Shown: positions 33,853-43,839 of the stretch, piece after piece
Layout: every line of letters starts with the position of its first letter
Position numbering within the stretch: the first letter of the stretch is position 1
NCBI GenBank assembly: GCA_041859875.1
Contig: JBFLFY010000016.1
Location: forward strand, 1-49,139
Direction of reading: 5' to 3'
DNA: 49,139 bases
Source of the DNA: Thermocaproicibacter sp041859875
GTDB taxonomy: Bacteria; Bacillota; Clostridia; Oscillospirales; Acutalibacteraceae
Program-made: the position numbers and the translations under genes
The notes under the pieces: generated by a model
Database searches by the model: none
Told to the model about the DNA's origin: nothing
Seen by the model: only the letters and a program-made list of their open reading frames with translations

Positions 33853-35772
33853 TTATTCTGCAGGTTCCGGAGTAAGAGGCTGGCTGTCGTTCGCGGCTGG
33901 CGTTTTATCAGAATCCTGTGGAGGCTCTTCGGATGGTTTGCCATGCATCAGCCTGTCGAACGTTTCACCATCCATCTTCTCGTTCTCAAAAAGGTATTTA
34001 GCAACAGTATCAAGCTGCTGCATGTGCTCTTTTAAAATTGCTTCCGCCTGTTGGTAGGCCTGCGTAACCATGCGCTTTATCTCATGGTCAATCGCACAGG
34101 ATGTCGCTTCTGAATAGTCGCGGATATGCCCCATATCGCGTCCTAGGAACGGTTCGCTTTCATCACGGCCGTAAGTGATTGGGCCAAGCTCTTCCGACAT
34201 ACCGTATTTTGCAATCATACTGTGCGCAATCTTAGTGGCGCGCTCAATATCGTTAGAAGCGCCGGTCGAAATGTCGTCAAGGGTAAGCGATTCGGAAACC
34301 CGGCCGCCAAGGAGAACAACAAGGTCTTCTTCCATTTCCTTGCGGGTGCGGTAAGAGCGGTCTTCCGTTGGAATCGACATGGTATAGCCGCCAGCCATAC
34401 CGCGCGGCACAATGGAAATTTCATGCACCGGATCATGTGTCGGGCAGTAGTAAGTGGTAACCGCGTGGCCTGCTTCATGGTACGAAGTAAGCTTCTTTTC
34501 TTTTTCGGTCATCACATGGCTCTTCTTTTCAGTCCCCATTACGACCTTGATGGTCGCTTCCTCAATTTCCGTCATGGTAATGGCCTTGAGGTCTTTGCGA
34601 GCCGCAAGCAGCGCCGATTCATTCAAGAGGTTTTCAAGGTCTGCACCGGTAAAGCCTGCCGTGGATTTTGCAATCGTCTTCAGGTCAACATCCGGCGCAA
34701 TCGGCTTGTTGCGTGAATGGACTTTCAGAATAGCCTCGCGGCCTCTGATGTCCGGGTAGCCAACGGTTACCTGACGGTCAAAACGGCCCGGGCGCATCAG
34801 CGCAGGGTCAAGAACATCTGGGCGGTTGGTTGCAGCTATCATAATGACGCCCTCGTTTGCACCGAAGCCGTCCATTTCAACAAGCAGCTGGTTCAAAGTC
34901 TGTTCGCGCTCATCGTGGCCGCCGCCAAGGCCCGCGCCGCGCTGGCGCCCAACGGCATCGATTTCATCAATGAACACAATGCATGGCGCATTTTTCTTAG
35001 CCTGGTCAAACAGGTCGCGGACACGCGAAGCACCAACACCGACAAACATTTCAACAAAATCGGAGCCGGAGATTGAGAAAAACGGAACGCCTGCTTCCCC
35101 AGCCACTGCACGGGCAAGAAGCGTTTTGCCGGTTCCTGGAGGGCCAACGAGCAGCACTCCCTTCGGGATGCGCGCGCCAAGCTCATTGTATTTGCGCGGA
35201 TTTTTCAGAAACTCAACGATTTCGCGCAGTTCCTCTTTTTCTTCATCTGCGCCAGCAACATCCGCAAACGTTGTTTTGCGCTTTTCGTCCGAAACCTGCT
35301 TGATTTTTGCTTTGCCGAAATTCATCTGTTTCCCGGCATCGCCAAGGGTGGAGTTCATGTGCTTCATCATAAGCCACCAGAACACACCGCAAAGCACCAG
35401 TATCAGAAGCGTCGGCAGAAAACTGGTAAGCCATGAAGTTTCAGCCGGGCGGTTCCAGTTGTAAGTCATGCGCGCATTGGGATGCGCTTTGTTGTACTGC
35501 TCCACATACGGCTTGACATCTTCAATCAGCTGGCCGGCACTCGGAGCAACATAAGAGACCTGCTTGCCGGAGTCCAGCGTGATAAGCATATCGCCGCTGC
35601 CAAGGTCCAGGGTGTACTGCCTTACTTTCTGGTCCTGAAAATAATATACGATTTCGGAATATTTTGGAGATGCTTCCACCGGTCTGTTAAACACAGCTAC
35701 AAGAAGAATCATCAGCAAAACCGGGATTCCAATAAACAGCAGAATATTTTTTAAGGCTCTTTTATTATCCAA
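33853..35772 (-). CDS. ftsH: ATP-dependent zinc metalloprotease FtsH
   Basis: This 639-residue membrane-bound AAA+ protease degrades misfolded and regulatory membrane proteins. Order: helix 1 (about 8-28), extracytoplasmic domain, helix 2 (116-136), AAA+ with GPPGTGKT (210-217) and Walker B IVFIDEIDAVG, second region of homology NRPDVLDPALMRPGRFDR, then M41 zinc motif HEAGH in LTSYHEAGHAVTTYY, and an acidic proline-rich tail. The start is TTG 35772 with AAGGAG about 10 nt upstream. It follows tilS and hpt as in Bacillus. Confidence 0.97.
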   Translation of the reverse strand: MDNKRALKNILLFIGIPVLLMILLVAVFNRPVEASPKYSEIVYYFQDQKVRQYTLDLGSGDMLITLDSGKQVSYVAPSAGQLIEDVKPYVEQYNKAHPNARMTYNWNRPAETSWLTSFLPTLLILVLCGVFWWLMMKHMNSTLGDAGKQMNFGKAKIKQVSDEKRKTTFADVAGADEEKEELREIVEFLKNPRKYNELGARIPKGVLLVGPPGTGKTLLARAVAGEAGVPFFSISGSDFVEMFVGVGASRVRDLFDQAKKNAPCIVFIDEIDAVGRQRGAGLGGGHDEREQTLNQLLVEMDGFGANEGVIMIAATNRPDVLDPALMRPGRFDRQVTVGYPDIRGREAILKVHSRNKPIAPDVDLKTIAKSTAGFTGADLENLLNESALLAARKDLKAITMTEIEEATIKVVMGTEKKSHVMTEKEKKLTSYHEAGHAVTTYYCPTHDPVHEISIVPRGMAGGYTMSIPTEDRSYRTRKEMEEDLVVLLGGRVSESLTLDDISTGASNDIERATKIAHSMIAKYGMSEELGPITYGRDESEPFLGRDMGHIRDYSEATSCAIDHEIKRMVTQAYQQAEAILKEHMQQLDTVAKYLFENEKMDGETFDRLMHGKPSEEPPQDSDKTPAANDSQPLTPEPAE

Positions 35773-35812
35773 CAGTGATCACTCCTTATCGGCACGGATT
35801 TTCAATAGCCGG

Positions 35813-36361
35813 TCAGCCGCCGTAAACCTCCGGCTTCAGAATGCCGACATAAGGCAGGTTGCGGTATTTTTCCGCATAGTCAAGCCCATAGCCTACAATA
35901 AACTCATCCGGAACAACTGTGCCAACATAGTCGGCGCTGATGTCGACCGTGCGGCGGTCCGGCTTATCGAACAAGGTGCAGAGGCGGATGCTCTTCGGCG
36001 AACGCGCCTTCAAAATCTTCCACAGGTAACTCAGGGTAAGGCCGCTGTCGAGTATATCCTCAACAATCAGCACGTCCCAGTTTTTAAGGTCAAGGTCAAG
36101 GTCTTTCAGAATCTTGACAACACCGGAAGTCTTTACGCCGTTGCCATAACTGGACACCGACATGAAATCGATGCTGCATGGAACGGTAATGGCACGCATA
36201 AGGTCTGCCATAAAAACGACAGAACCTTTCAGGATGCTGACCATCAGCAAATTTTTTCCTTCGTAGTCATGGCTGATGCGCGCACCCATCTTATGGACGA
36301 TCTCGGAAAGTTGCTTTTCGCTGTAAAGGACCTCTAGAATGTCGTTATCCATGCTCTGCAC
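35813..36361 (-). CDS. hpt: hypoxanthine phosphoribosyltransferase
   Basis: This 182-residue purine salvage enzyme has the PRPP-binding motif VLIVEDILDSGLTLSYL and the upstream LLMVSILKGSVVFMADL block, the typical type I PRT layout. The best ribosome site (AAGGAG) lies 12 nt before GTG 36361. ATG three codons later is the alternative start. It sits between tilS and ftsH, a conserved trio. Confidence 0.95.
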   Translation of the reverse strand: MQSMDNDILEVLYSEKQLSEIVHKMGARISHDYEGKNLLMVSILKGSVVFMADLMRAITVPCSIDFMSVSSYGNGVKTSGVVKILKDLDLDLKNWDVLIVEDILDSGLTLSYLWKILKARSPKSIRLCTLFDKPDRRTVDISADYVGTVVPDEFIVGYGLDYAEKYRNLPYVGILKPEVYGG

Positions 36362-36364
36362 TGT

Positions 36365-37747
36365 TTATCTGCACTCCTTAATGATAATTTCAGCAATGTT
36401 TTCAGTGTCTTCCGAAACACAGGCTTCCTGAGAAACGCCAAAGCCTTCCACCCAGACAATGCTGCCTCCAAGTTCCAGCACTGCTGTTTTCCGCCGCTGC
36501 GGCAAAGGTGTTTTTGCTTCGTTAAACAATTTTTTCAGTGTCTTGCGTACGCCGCGGTGTGCGGGCTCATAAGCATCGCCCGGGCGGCGGCTTCTTACAA
36601 AGCCACTGATATTAAGTATTGTATCATAGTTGATGAAATTATTAAACAATATTTTATTAAATTTTCCCGTGCTTTTCATTCCTGAAAAATTCACGGGGCT
36701 TAGTTTCAGCACACGCCCGTCGGGCAGGCGCGTACCTTCCCTGCAAAACGGCACACTCCATTCTTCGGGAAGCTCCGTCTGCGGCGCCTCAACAGAAAAA
36801 GTATTGCCGCAGATGCGGCAACGTATTCCGCCCGCTGCCATACCGCCGCCGTGGCCGGCTCGTATGGCCTTTTCCACAGCCTGCAGGTGGCGAAATTCCA
36901 GTCTGGAAGAACCGTCAGCCTCCTGCACAGCAAGTGCTGCAGCACGGTAAAGTACCGCAGATGGCGCCTGCTGCAAAAGGTCAAGCCGGTAACAGCCCTC
37001 GCAAATTTTTGCACGCTGAAGAAGTTTTTTCGCTTCCGCTGTAAAATAATCCTCGTCGCAACGGAGAATCTGCGTCATACGGCAGACAGCGCTTTCAAAT
37101 GCCGGATTGATTTCCCGAAAAATGGGAACCGCGTGCAGGCGGATTTTATTCCGGGCGAAATCATCGGAAAAATTGGTGCTGTCCGTCCGATACTGCAAGC
37201 CATAGCAGGCACAGTACTGCTCCACTTCCTCGCGGGTAATCTCAATAAGCGGACGCACAATATTTCCCCGAACGGGCGGAATGCCGCAAAGCCCTCTTGC
37301 CCCTGTACCCTTCGCAAGGTTCATCAAAACCGTTTCGGTACTGTCAGAAAGGGTATGTGCCGTTGCAATTTTTCCACTGCCGCAAATGGAACGGAAAAAA
37401 GAATAGCGGACTTCCCGCCCGCACTCTTCAATTCCCTGCGATTTTTCTTCCGCACGGCGGCGCACATCCGTATGCAGCACTTTCAGCATAATCCCGCTTT
37501 GTGCACAAAAAGAGCGTACAAAGGCTTCGTCTTCGTCCGCCTCGGCACCTCTGAGACCGTGGTTCACATGGGCAGCCGTCAGGGAAATGCCAAGCTGCAC
37601 GCTGTGCCGGTACAGGTAATGCGTGAGCGCCATAGAATCCGCGCCGCCGGAAAGGCCCGCAATGACCGTACAGCCTTTGGGAAACATGTTCCAGCGAACA
37701 ATAGCGCCCGCGATTTTTGCTTCAATTTCCGCAGGATCACTCTTCAC
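36365..37747 (-). CDS. tilS: tRNA(Ile)-lysidine synthase
   Basis: This is a 460-residue N-type ATP pyrophosphatase that converts C34 of tRNA-Ile(CAU) to lysidine. The SGGADS P-loop (33-38) is intact, with AHVNHGLRGAEADED soon after. The C-terminal part resembles the TilS substrate-binding domain and ends with the conserved RRPGDAYEPAHRG-like block and KKLFNEAKTP. The start GTG 37747 has AGGAGG about 9 nt upstream and overlaps the dnaB stop by 11 bp. The longer frame above reads through dnaB. Confidence 0.93.
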   Translation of the reverse strand: MKSDPAEIEAKIAGAIVRWNMFPKGCTVIAGLSGGADSMALTHYLYRHSVQLGISLTAAHVNHGLRGAEADEDEAFVRSFCAQSGIMLKVLHTDVRRRAEEKSQGIEECGREVRYSFFRSICGSGKIATAHTLSDSTETVLMNLAKGTGARGLCGIPPVRGNIVRPLIEITREEVEQYCACYGLQYRTDSTNFSDDFARNKIRLHAVPIFREINPAFESAVCRMTQILRCDEDYFTAEAKKLLQRAKICEGCYRLDLLQQAPSAVLYRAAALAVQEADGSSRLEFRHLQAVEKAIRAGHGGGMAAGGIRCRICGNTFSVEAPQTELPEEWSVPFCREGTRLPDGRVLKLSPVNFSGMKSTGKFNKILFNNFINYDTILNISGFVRSRRPGDAYEPAHRGVRKTLKKLFNEAKTPLPQRRKTAVLELGGSIVWVEGFGVSQEACVSEDTENIAEIIIKECR

Positions 37748-39104
37748 GGCGAATAACCTCCTGCGCCGAAAAGCGCATATACTCACCCTGCCAGTGCATT
37801 GGAATGGTCTTGGTTTCGCCATGGCGGTTCTTCGCTACAATACATTCGCTCTGGTTCTTGTCGCCGTCTTCGTCTGGAGCCTCGGTATCCTGGTAATAGT
37901 CATCCCGGTAAAGGAACAGAACAATATCGGCATCCTGCTCAATCGAGCCTGAATCACGCAGGTCAGAAAGAACCGGCCGGTGATTAGTGCGCTTTTCGCT
38001 GTCACGCGCTAACTGTGACAGTGCCAAGACCGGAACATTCAGCTCTTTTGCCATAATTTTCAGGCTTCGGGTAATTTGTGAAATCTCCTGCACACGGTTG
38101 TCAATGCGCATAGAAGAATTCATTAACTGCAGGTAGTCAATCACCACAAGGTCAACATCGCGCAGCCTGCGGAGTTTTGCCTTAATCTCCGGCACAGTGA
38201 TGGTAGGGTTGTCGTCAAAATAAAGCTGGGTTTTCGAAAGGATGTCGCCCGCTTCAATCAGGCGCACCCATTCGTCTTCACTCAGCTTTCCAGTGCGCAG
38301 TTTTGTTCCCTCAACCATTGCTTCCGTGGAAAGCAGGCGGGAGACAAGCTGTTCTTTGCTCATTTCAAGAGAGAAAAATGCAACTCGCTTTTCCGCTTTA
38401 ACGGCAGCGTAGCGTGCAATGTTCAGGGCAAAACTTGTTTTGCCCATGCCAGGGCGCGCGCCAAGGAGGATAAAGTCTGTGCGGTTCAGGCCTGTTATGG
38501 TGTCATCCAGTTCCTTAATGCCTGTTGGCACACCGCGGTACTGATCCGCTTCGGGAGAATTCAGCTTATCCAGACGGTCAAACTCGTCAAGAATAATCTG
38601 GTCGATTTTTTCCAGTCCCTGCATATTCTTCCCACGCCGGATGTCAAAAATACGCTGCTCAGCCGAATCCAGCAAGGTAGAAGCGTCCGCTTCACCCGAC
38701 GAGGCATCCTCGATAATATCGCGCGCCGTTGTAATCAATGTGCGCACATCGTATTTGTCGCGGACAATTTTTGCATAGGACTCCACATTGGAGATGGACG
38801 GAACAAGCTGCGCCAGCTGCAGCAGATAAGTCTTGCCTTCCGCTTCATCATAGCCGGCCGATTTTTTCAGGTTATCAAGCACAGTGACAAAGTCAATCGG
38901 CTTGCCGTCTGTAAACATCTGAAGCATCACAGCATAAATACTGCTGTTGCTGGATAAATAAAAATATTCCTCCCGCGGAAGGATTTCCGCCACACGGTCC
39001 ATACAGGAAGAATCCAGCAGGATAGCACCCAGAACAGACTGCTCCGCTTCCAGGCTGAACGGCAGATTCAGCCCATTGTAGCCTGCCGTTACCGAATCAT
39101 CCAT
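37737..39104 (-). CDS. dnaB: replicative DNA helicase
   Basis: This is a 455-residue hexameric helicase (DnaC in Bacillus nomenclature). The N-terminal helical domain starts LPFSLEAEQSVLGAILLDSS, the RecA-like domain has Walker A GARPGMGKTSFALN (about 203-216), Walker B DLVVIDYLQLM, and the arginine-finger region DLRDSGSIEQDADIV. GGGAGGGG precedes ATG 39104. It follows rplI as in Bacillus and many Clostridia. Confidence 0.97.
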   Translation of the reverse strand: MDDSVTAGYNGLNLPFSLEAEQSVLGAILLDSSCMDRVAEILPREEYFYLSSNSSIYAVMLQMFTDGKPIDFVTVLDNLKKSAGYDEAEGKTYLLQLAQLVPSISNVESYAKIVRDKYDVRTLITTARDIIEDASSGEADASTLLDSAEQRIFDIRRGKNMQGLEKIDQIILDEFDRLDKLNSPEADQYRGVPTGIKELDDTITGLNRTDFILLGARPGMGKTSFALNIARYAAVKAEKRVAFFSLEMSKEQLVSRLLSTEAMVEGTKLRTGKLSEDEWVRLIEAGDILSKTQLYFDDNPTITVPEIKAKLRRLRDVDLVVIDYLQLMNSSMRIDNRVQEISQITRSLKIMAKELNVPVLALSQLARDSEKRTNHRPVLSDLRDSGSIEQDADIVLFLYRDDYYQDTEAPDEDGDKNQSECIVAKNRHGETKTIPMHWQGEYMRFSAQEVIRREE

Positions 39105-39134
39105 ACTGCTGCCCCTCCCGATTTTCTTTGCTGC

Positions 39135-39581
39135 TTATTCTTCTCCTACAGAGACATATAGCTTTGCGGAAACTCCGCTGTAAAGCTTCAGTTCACATTC
39201 ATAAGTGCCAAACGCCTTGATTTCATTTTTCAGTACAATTTTGCGCTTGTCAACATGAATCTGGAACGAGCGCTGCAGCCCCTCTGCGATTTCCTTCGAA
39301 GTAACGGAACCAAAGAGCTTGCCGCCCTGCCCGCACTTAGCAGTAAGCTTCAGCGTTTTACCATCAATGGATTTTGCAGTTTTACGGGCTGCTTCGGTTT
39401 CCTGCTCCATATGATATTTTTTGGCTTCTGCAGCGCCTTTCAGCTCATTCATAATCTGTGCGTTCGCCTCTTTGGCAAGGCCGCGCGGCATCAGATAATT
39501 CCTCGCATACCCATCACTTGCCTGAACCAGTTCGCCCTTTTTACCGGTACCTTTCACATCTGCAAGCAATACAACTTTCAT
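39135..39581 (-). CDS. rplI: ribosomal protein bL9
   Basis: This is a 148-residue large-subunit protein with the N-terminal signature MKVVLLADVKGTGKKGELVQ and the long connecting helix, then a C-terminal domain that meets 23S rRNA. GGAGG is upstream. It lies between gdpP (17 bp) and dnaB (30 bp). Confidence 0.97.
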   Translation of the reverse strand: MKVVLLADVKGTGKKGELVQASDGYARNYLMPRGLAKEANAQIMNELKGAAEAKKYHMEQETEAARKTAKSIDGKTLKLTAKCGQGGKLFGSVTSKEIAEGLQRSFQIHVDKRKIVLKNEIKAFGTYECELKLYSGVSAKLYVSVGEE

Positions 39582-39598
39582 TGGTAAGCCTCCGTTTC

Positions 39599-41572
39599 TC
39601 AGCCCTTTGTGGGCTTCTTTGCGTTTTCTTTAACTTTTTTAATTGCAGCCGCCAGCTTTTCGGATGCCTCGGTTACAGTTACGCCTTCCATCTGAGCACC
39701 CGCCATGGTAAGATGCCCGCCCCCGCCAAGATCCTCCATTATCAGCTGTACATTAACTTCCCCCAAGGAGCGTGCGGAAATATTAATCTCTCCGCCAGCC
39801 GGGTAAATCACAAAGGAAGCCAAAACACCCTGTATGGAAAGAAGTTCATCCGCTGCCTGTGCCGCGGAAATACGAATGTCCGAAAACTCGGAATCCGTGG
39901 AAGCTATTGCATATTTGTCAATAATCTGCGCGTTGGAAACAATGCGGTACTTTGCTTTGTAAGCGTCAATGGAATCGGAAAACAACTGCTTGACGCGCAC
40001 GGTCTCCGCATCTTTTCTGCGCAGGTAAGCCGCGGCCTCAAAGGTACGGACTCCTGTTTTCAGCACAAAGTTTTTTGTGTCAAGCATAATGCCTGCCAGC
40101 AGGGCCTCCGCTTCTACTTCTGTCATGGTGCTGTCGCCGATATACTGAACCAACTCCGTAACCATTTCGGAAGCCGAACTTGCAAACGGCTCGTGGTAAA
40201 ACACCAGTGCGTTCTCAATATGCCGCACCATCATACGGTGGTGGTCAATGACAATAACATGTGAAACTTTCTTCAGGAGGTCCGGGCATTCAATGAAATC
40301 CGGTGAGTGCGTGTCAACAATCACTAACGTTGTTTTCGGCATTACACGCACTGCAGCTTCCTGCGGCGTAATAAAAATGCGGTCGCCCGGGTACTTTGCT
40401 TCTACCAGCGAAATCAGAGGCGTCGCAAGCGTCTGCTCGCGGTTAACGACGATAAAAGCCGGTCTTTTTAAAGCCTTTTCGGCTGCGTTCCACATACCAA
40501 CAGCCGCGCCGATGCTGTCAAGGTCGGAATATTTATGCCCCATAATAAGGACATTGTCGCTTTTTTTAATATCATCTGAAATTGTGGCGGCAAAAACGCG
40601 TGTACGAACTTTATCACGCCGCTCCACGCCCTTGGAAAGGCCGCCGAAAAACTCGTATGTATCGTTTTCCTGCTTCACCGCCACCTGGTCGCCGCCGCGC
40701 CCAAGTGCCATGTCAAGAGCACTACGCGCCCAGCTTTCCGCTTCCTTCGGTGTTTTAGCCCCGCGGGAAATTCCGATGGAAACCGTTGCGGTAAAATGCT
40801 CGCCTGCACGGATAGACCGAATTGTGTCAAGAATTGGGAACCTCTGTTTCATTTCTTCGCGCACATGCTGCTCGTCCGTAAAGATAATAAAACGCCCACT
40901 GCTCATTTTCTTCAAAAATCCGCCCATATTCTGGGCCCACTGAATTAGAGCCTCTTCCACCTGTGAGGCAATCCGCGTATCCTCACTGCCGCTGAAAAGC
41001 CTTGCAAGCTCTTCGCGGTTGTCGAAGAAAGCCAGAATAATCGCTGGTTTTGTTTCGCGGTATTCCCGCTCAATTTCTTTATAGTATGTGTTTTCTACAA
41101 AATACAGTAGGCTTCCGGAAGTGGTTGAAATGCCATAAACGGTAAAACTGTGCTTTCCAACCGTAACGTCAGCCCCGTCAAGACTCAGCAGCTGCGAAAC
41201 GGTTCTTGGGTAAATCAGCTTCTGAATACTGTAGCCGCGGCACTCTCGCCCGCCGCTGACCGTATTCAGAAAAGCGTCATTGACCCAGATAATGTCATTG
41301 GCTGTGCCAACCAGAGCAACCGGAAGCGCAAACTTCTGCATACTCCGGTACTGGTCACCCGTAAGCACCGTCTGGGCACTCTTCATCGCATTCTGCACAT
41401 GAATGTGAAAGCGGGAAGTCGTCATTCCCACCAAAACGATGGAAGCAACGGCCAGCCCAATTTCAAGCCAGAATACAGTTTTGTTCCAAGCCAGGCACGG
41501 CAAGGCCATAAAAGCCATAACCGCCGAAAGGGCAAAGAACACAGGGGAAGCTACCCAAACTTTACGTTTCAC
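39599..41572 (-). CDS. gdpP: cyclic-di-AMP phosphodiesterase GdpP
   Basis: This is a 657-residue membrane enzyme that hydrolyses c-di-AMP. Two N-terminal helices (8-50), a PAS-like domain, a degenerate GGDEF domain (SGRF where GGDEF would be), then a DHH/DHHA1 domain with GHKYSDLDSIGAAVG (near 344), IVDTHS and VIVIDHHR (near 444), ending with the GGGGHLTMAGAQ motif. The start is GTG 41572 with AAGGAG about 10 nt upstream. gdpP-rplI-dnaB is the conserved order. c-di-AMP controls potassium and osmolyte balance and wall strength. Confidence 0.96.
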   Translation of the reverse strand: MKRKVWVASPVFFALSAVMAFMALPCLAWNKTVFWLEIGLAVASIVLVGMTTSRFHIHVQNAMKSAQTVLTGDQYRSMQKFALPVALVGTANDIIWVNDAFLNTVSGGRECRGYSIQKLIYPRTVSQLLSLDGADVTVGKHSFTVYGISTTSGSLLYFVENTYYKEIEREYRETKPAIILAFFDNREELARLFSGSEDTRIASQVEEALIQWAQNMGGFLKKMSSGRFIIFTDEQHVREEMKQRFPILDTIRSIRAGEHFTATVSIGISRGAKTPKEAESWARSALDMALGRGGDQVAVKQENDTYEFFGGLSKGVERRDKVRTRVFAATISDDIKKSDNVLIMGHKYSDLDSIGAAVGMWNAAEKALKRPAFIVVNREQTLATPLISLVEAKYPGDRIFITPQEAAVRVMPKTTLVIVDTHSPDFIECPDLLKKVSHVIVIDHHRMMVRHIENALVFYHEPFASSASEMVTELVQYIGDSTMTEVEAEALLAGIMLDTKNFVLKTGVRTFEAAAYLRRKDAETVRVKQLFSDSIDAYKAKYRIVSNAQIIDKYAIASTDSEFSDIRISAAQAADELLSIQGVLASFVIYPAGGEINISARSLGEVNVQLIMEDLGGGGHLTMAGAQMEGVTVTEASEKLAAAIKKVKENAKKPTKG

Positions 41573-41602
41573 GCCAATATCTCCTTAATGGAGCCCTGCA
41601 GC

Positions 41603-43627
41603 TCAAACCTCCATAATAATCGGCAGAACCATCGGGCTGCGCCGTGTCCGCTCATACAGCAGGCGGGAAAGGCCATCCTTGATTTTTGTTTTAATAGTGC
41701 CCCAGTCGTGGATTTTCTTTTCCGCACAGTCTTCGAGTATTTTCGTTACCAAATCGCGTGCGTCATCAATCAGGGGTTCTGATTCACGCACATAAACAAA
41801 GCCGCGGGATACAACATCCGGGCCGGAAATAATGTGGCCGTCATCCGAGGAAATGGTGCAGACGGCAATAATAAGACCGTCTTCCGCAAGATGTTTGCGG
41901 TCACGCAGGACGATGCTGCCCACATCGCCAACGCCAAGGCCGTCAACCAGCACGCGGCCGGCCGGAACCGATGGGAGCTTCTTCATATAATCTTCATGCA
42001 GTTCAAGGCAGTCGCCGTTGTCACCGATAAAAACATCTTTCGGCGACTTGCCAAGTTCATAGGCAATTTTCGCATTTTTCTGCAGGTGCTTCTGCTCGCC
42101 GTGAACCGGAATAAAATACTTCGGCTTCACAAGAGCCTGCAGCAGCTTGATTTCTTCGCGGCAGGCATGGCCGGAAACATGCACTTCGTACATAGACTCG
42201 TAAACGACCTGGCAGCCGCGCTTCATCAGCTCATCGATGACGTTGCCAATCGTCTTTTCATTGCCCGGAATCGGGCGCGCAGAAATAATGATGAAATCGC
42301 CGTGGCCAACTTCTACCTTGCGGTGGTCGGCACACGCCATACGGGTCAGCGCGCTCATCGGTTCGCCTTGGCTGCCTGTCGTAATCAGAACAACCTTGTC
42401 TTTTGGGTAACGGTTAATCGTATCTAGGTCTATCAAAACGCCCTTTGGCACGGTAAGATAGCCCATCTCAACGCTGATGGTCATCACATTGACCATGCTG
42501 CGGCCGGAAAGTGCAACCTTGCGCCCGTACTTCACCGCGCAGTTGATAATCTGCTGCACACGGCTTACGTTGGAAGCGAACGTCGCTATGATAATGCGGC
42601 TGTTTTCAGCGCGGCGGAAAAGCATATCGAAGGAATTGTCCACCGTTGTTTCCGACTTGGTGTAACCTGCGCGCTCTGCATTGGTAGAGTCGCAGAACAT
42701 GGCCAGAACGCCCTCTTTGCCAAGTTCGCCAAAACGCGCAAGGTCTATCATTTCGCCAAGAGTCGGCGTACAGTCGATTTTGAAGTCACCGGTATGCACC
42801 AGAGTGCCCGCCGGTGAATGGATTGCCAGCGCTACGGCATCCGGTACGGAATGGTTCACATGGATGAACTCAACATCCATGCAGCCAAGGCGGATGTGGT
42901 CGCCCGGACGCACGCTCACCGCACGGACCTTGCCCGAAAGGCCGTGTTCCTTGAGCTTGCTGTCAACAAGAGCGAGGGTGAATTTTGTCCCGTAAATTGG
43001 GAAATTAAATTTTTTCAGAAGATATGGCAGAGCACCAATGTGGTCTTCGTGGCCATGTGTCAGAACAACACCGCGGACTTTGTCCGCATTGCGCTCAACA
43101 AATGTGAAATCAGGAATGACCATATCAATACCGGGCATATCGTCGTCCGGGAAAGACATGCCACAGTCTACAATTATCATATCATCCTGGCACTCAAAAA
43201 GGGTAAAGTTTTTGCCGATTTCATTTAAGCCGCCCAGAAAATAAGCGCGGATAGCCGGCTTCTTAGAATTCTTCCTGACACCGCGCTGGGAGCGCGTATT
43301 CTGCCTCTTCGGCAGATTCTGTGTCACCGGTGCAGCTTCGGCTGCAACGTTCTGCGTTTTCGGAGCAGAGAGCGGCTTTGCCGGCGAACGCTTTCTGCGC
43401 ACCGGACGCTTAGGTTCAGTGGAATTTTTCTCCGTTTCCGTCTGAGCGGTCTTTTTCATTTCCGTTCTGCCGCGCTGACGGTTCTGGGGATGCGGCTGCT
43501 CACTGCTGCGGCGCTTCGGTACCTCTACTTTCTGGTAAAGTCCCGCATGTACTGCACTTGCTGCCTCAGCCGACGTTTTAGCCTCGCTGCCGCGTTCCGC
43601 TGAAATATTTTGTTTTTTTTCTGTCAC
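41603..43627 (-). CDS. rnjA: ribonuclease J with basic N-terminal extension
   Basis: This is a 674-residue metallo-beta-lactamase/beta-CASP nuclease with endo- and 5'-3' exo-activity. Residues 1-122 are an extra polar, Arg/Lys/Pro/Gln/Ser-rich region (clusters such as RPVRRKR and QRGVRKNSKK) not part of the usual 550-residue enzyme. The core begins IRAYFLGGLNEIGKN, with the zinc motif HGHEDH (191-196), then SGHACREEIKLL and the C-terminal EVFVR-like domain ending RRSPMVLPIIMEV. The start is GTG 43627 behind GGAGG. The extension is probably disordered and may bind RNA or the degradosome. It is the first gene of the gdpP array. Confidence 0.93.
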   Translation of the reverse strand: MTEKKQNISAERGSEAKTSAEAASAVHAGLYQKVEVPKRRSSEQPHPQNRQRGRTEMKKTAQTETEKNSTEPKRPVRRKRSPAKPLSAPKTQNVAAEAAPVTQNLPKRQNTRSQRGVRKNSKKPAIRAYFLGGLNEIGKNFTLFECQDDMIIVDCGMSFPDDDMPGIDMVIPDFTFVERNADKVRGVVLTHGHEDHIGALPYLLKKFNFPIYGTKFTLALVDSKLKEHGLSGKVRAVSVRPGDHIRLGCMDVEFIHVNHSVPDAVALAIHSPAGTLVHTGDFKIDCTPTLGEMIDLARFGELGKEGVLAMFCDSTNAERAGYTKSETTVDNSFDMLFRRAENSRIIIATFASNVSRVQQIINCAVKYGRKVALSGRSMVNVMTISVEMGYLTVPKGVLIDLDTINRYPKDKVVLITTGSQGEPMSALTRMACADHRKVEVGHGDFIIISARPIPGNEKTIGNVIDELMKRGCQVVYESMYEVHVSGHACREEIKLLQALVKPKYFIPVHGEQKHLQKNAKIAYELGKSPKDVFIGDNGDCLELHEDYMKKLPSVPAGRVLVDGLGVGDVGSIVLRDRKHLAEDGLIIAVCTISSDDGHIISGPDVVSRGFVYVRESEPLIDDARDLVTKILEDCAEKKIHDWGTIKTKIKDGLSRLLYERTRRSPMVLPIIMEV

Positions 43628-43710
43628 AAAATAACCTCCATTTTATTCCGGCTTCCTCATTTTCCGCAGGCAAACGGGCCGAGCAGAAAAATTAAGCCAT
43701 TATTTTTATA

Positions 43711-43740
43711 ATGATACCTTCTGCGCATATTACCGCGCAA
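43711..43740 (-). promoter_or_regulatory. candidate proximal rnjA promoter
   Basis: TTGCGC (43735-43740), 18 nt, TATCAT (43711-43716). The -10 overlaps a small CATTAT-TTTT-ATAATG hairpin (43699-43714). It is weaker than the distal promoter. Confidence 0.4.
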
Positions 43741-43810
43741 AACGTAAACTACCTCATTGATTTCCGTTCATCTTTACGAAATATAAACCGAACCAAACCA
43801 AATATATAAT

Positions 43811-43839
43811 ATATTACTCTGAAACACATCCTCTGTCAA
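43811..43839 (-). promoter_or_regulatory. candidate distal rnjA promoter
   Basis: TTGACA (43834-43839), 17 nt, TAATAT (43811-43816): near-consensus. The predicted start near 43804 leaves an untranslated leader of about 177 nt. The 368-bp rnjA/rnhA interval otherwise shows AT-rich palindromes (AATATATaATATATT at about 43801-43815) and no open frame I trust. Confidence 0.65.
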
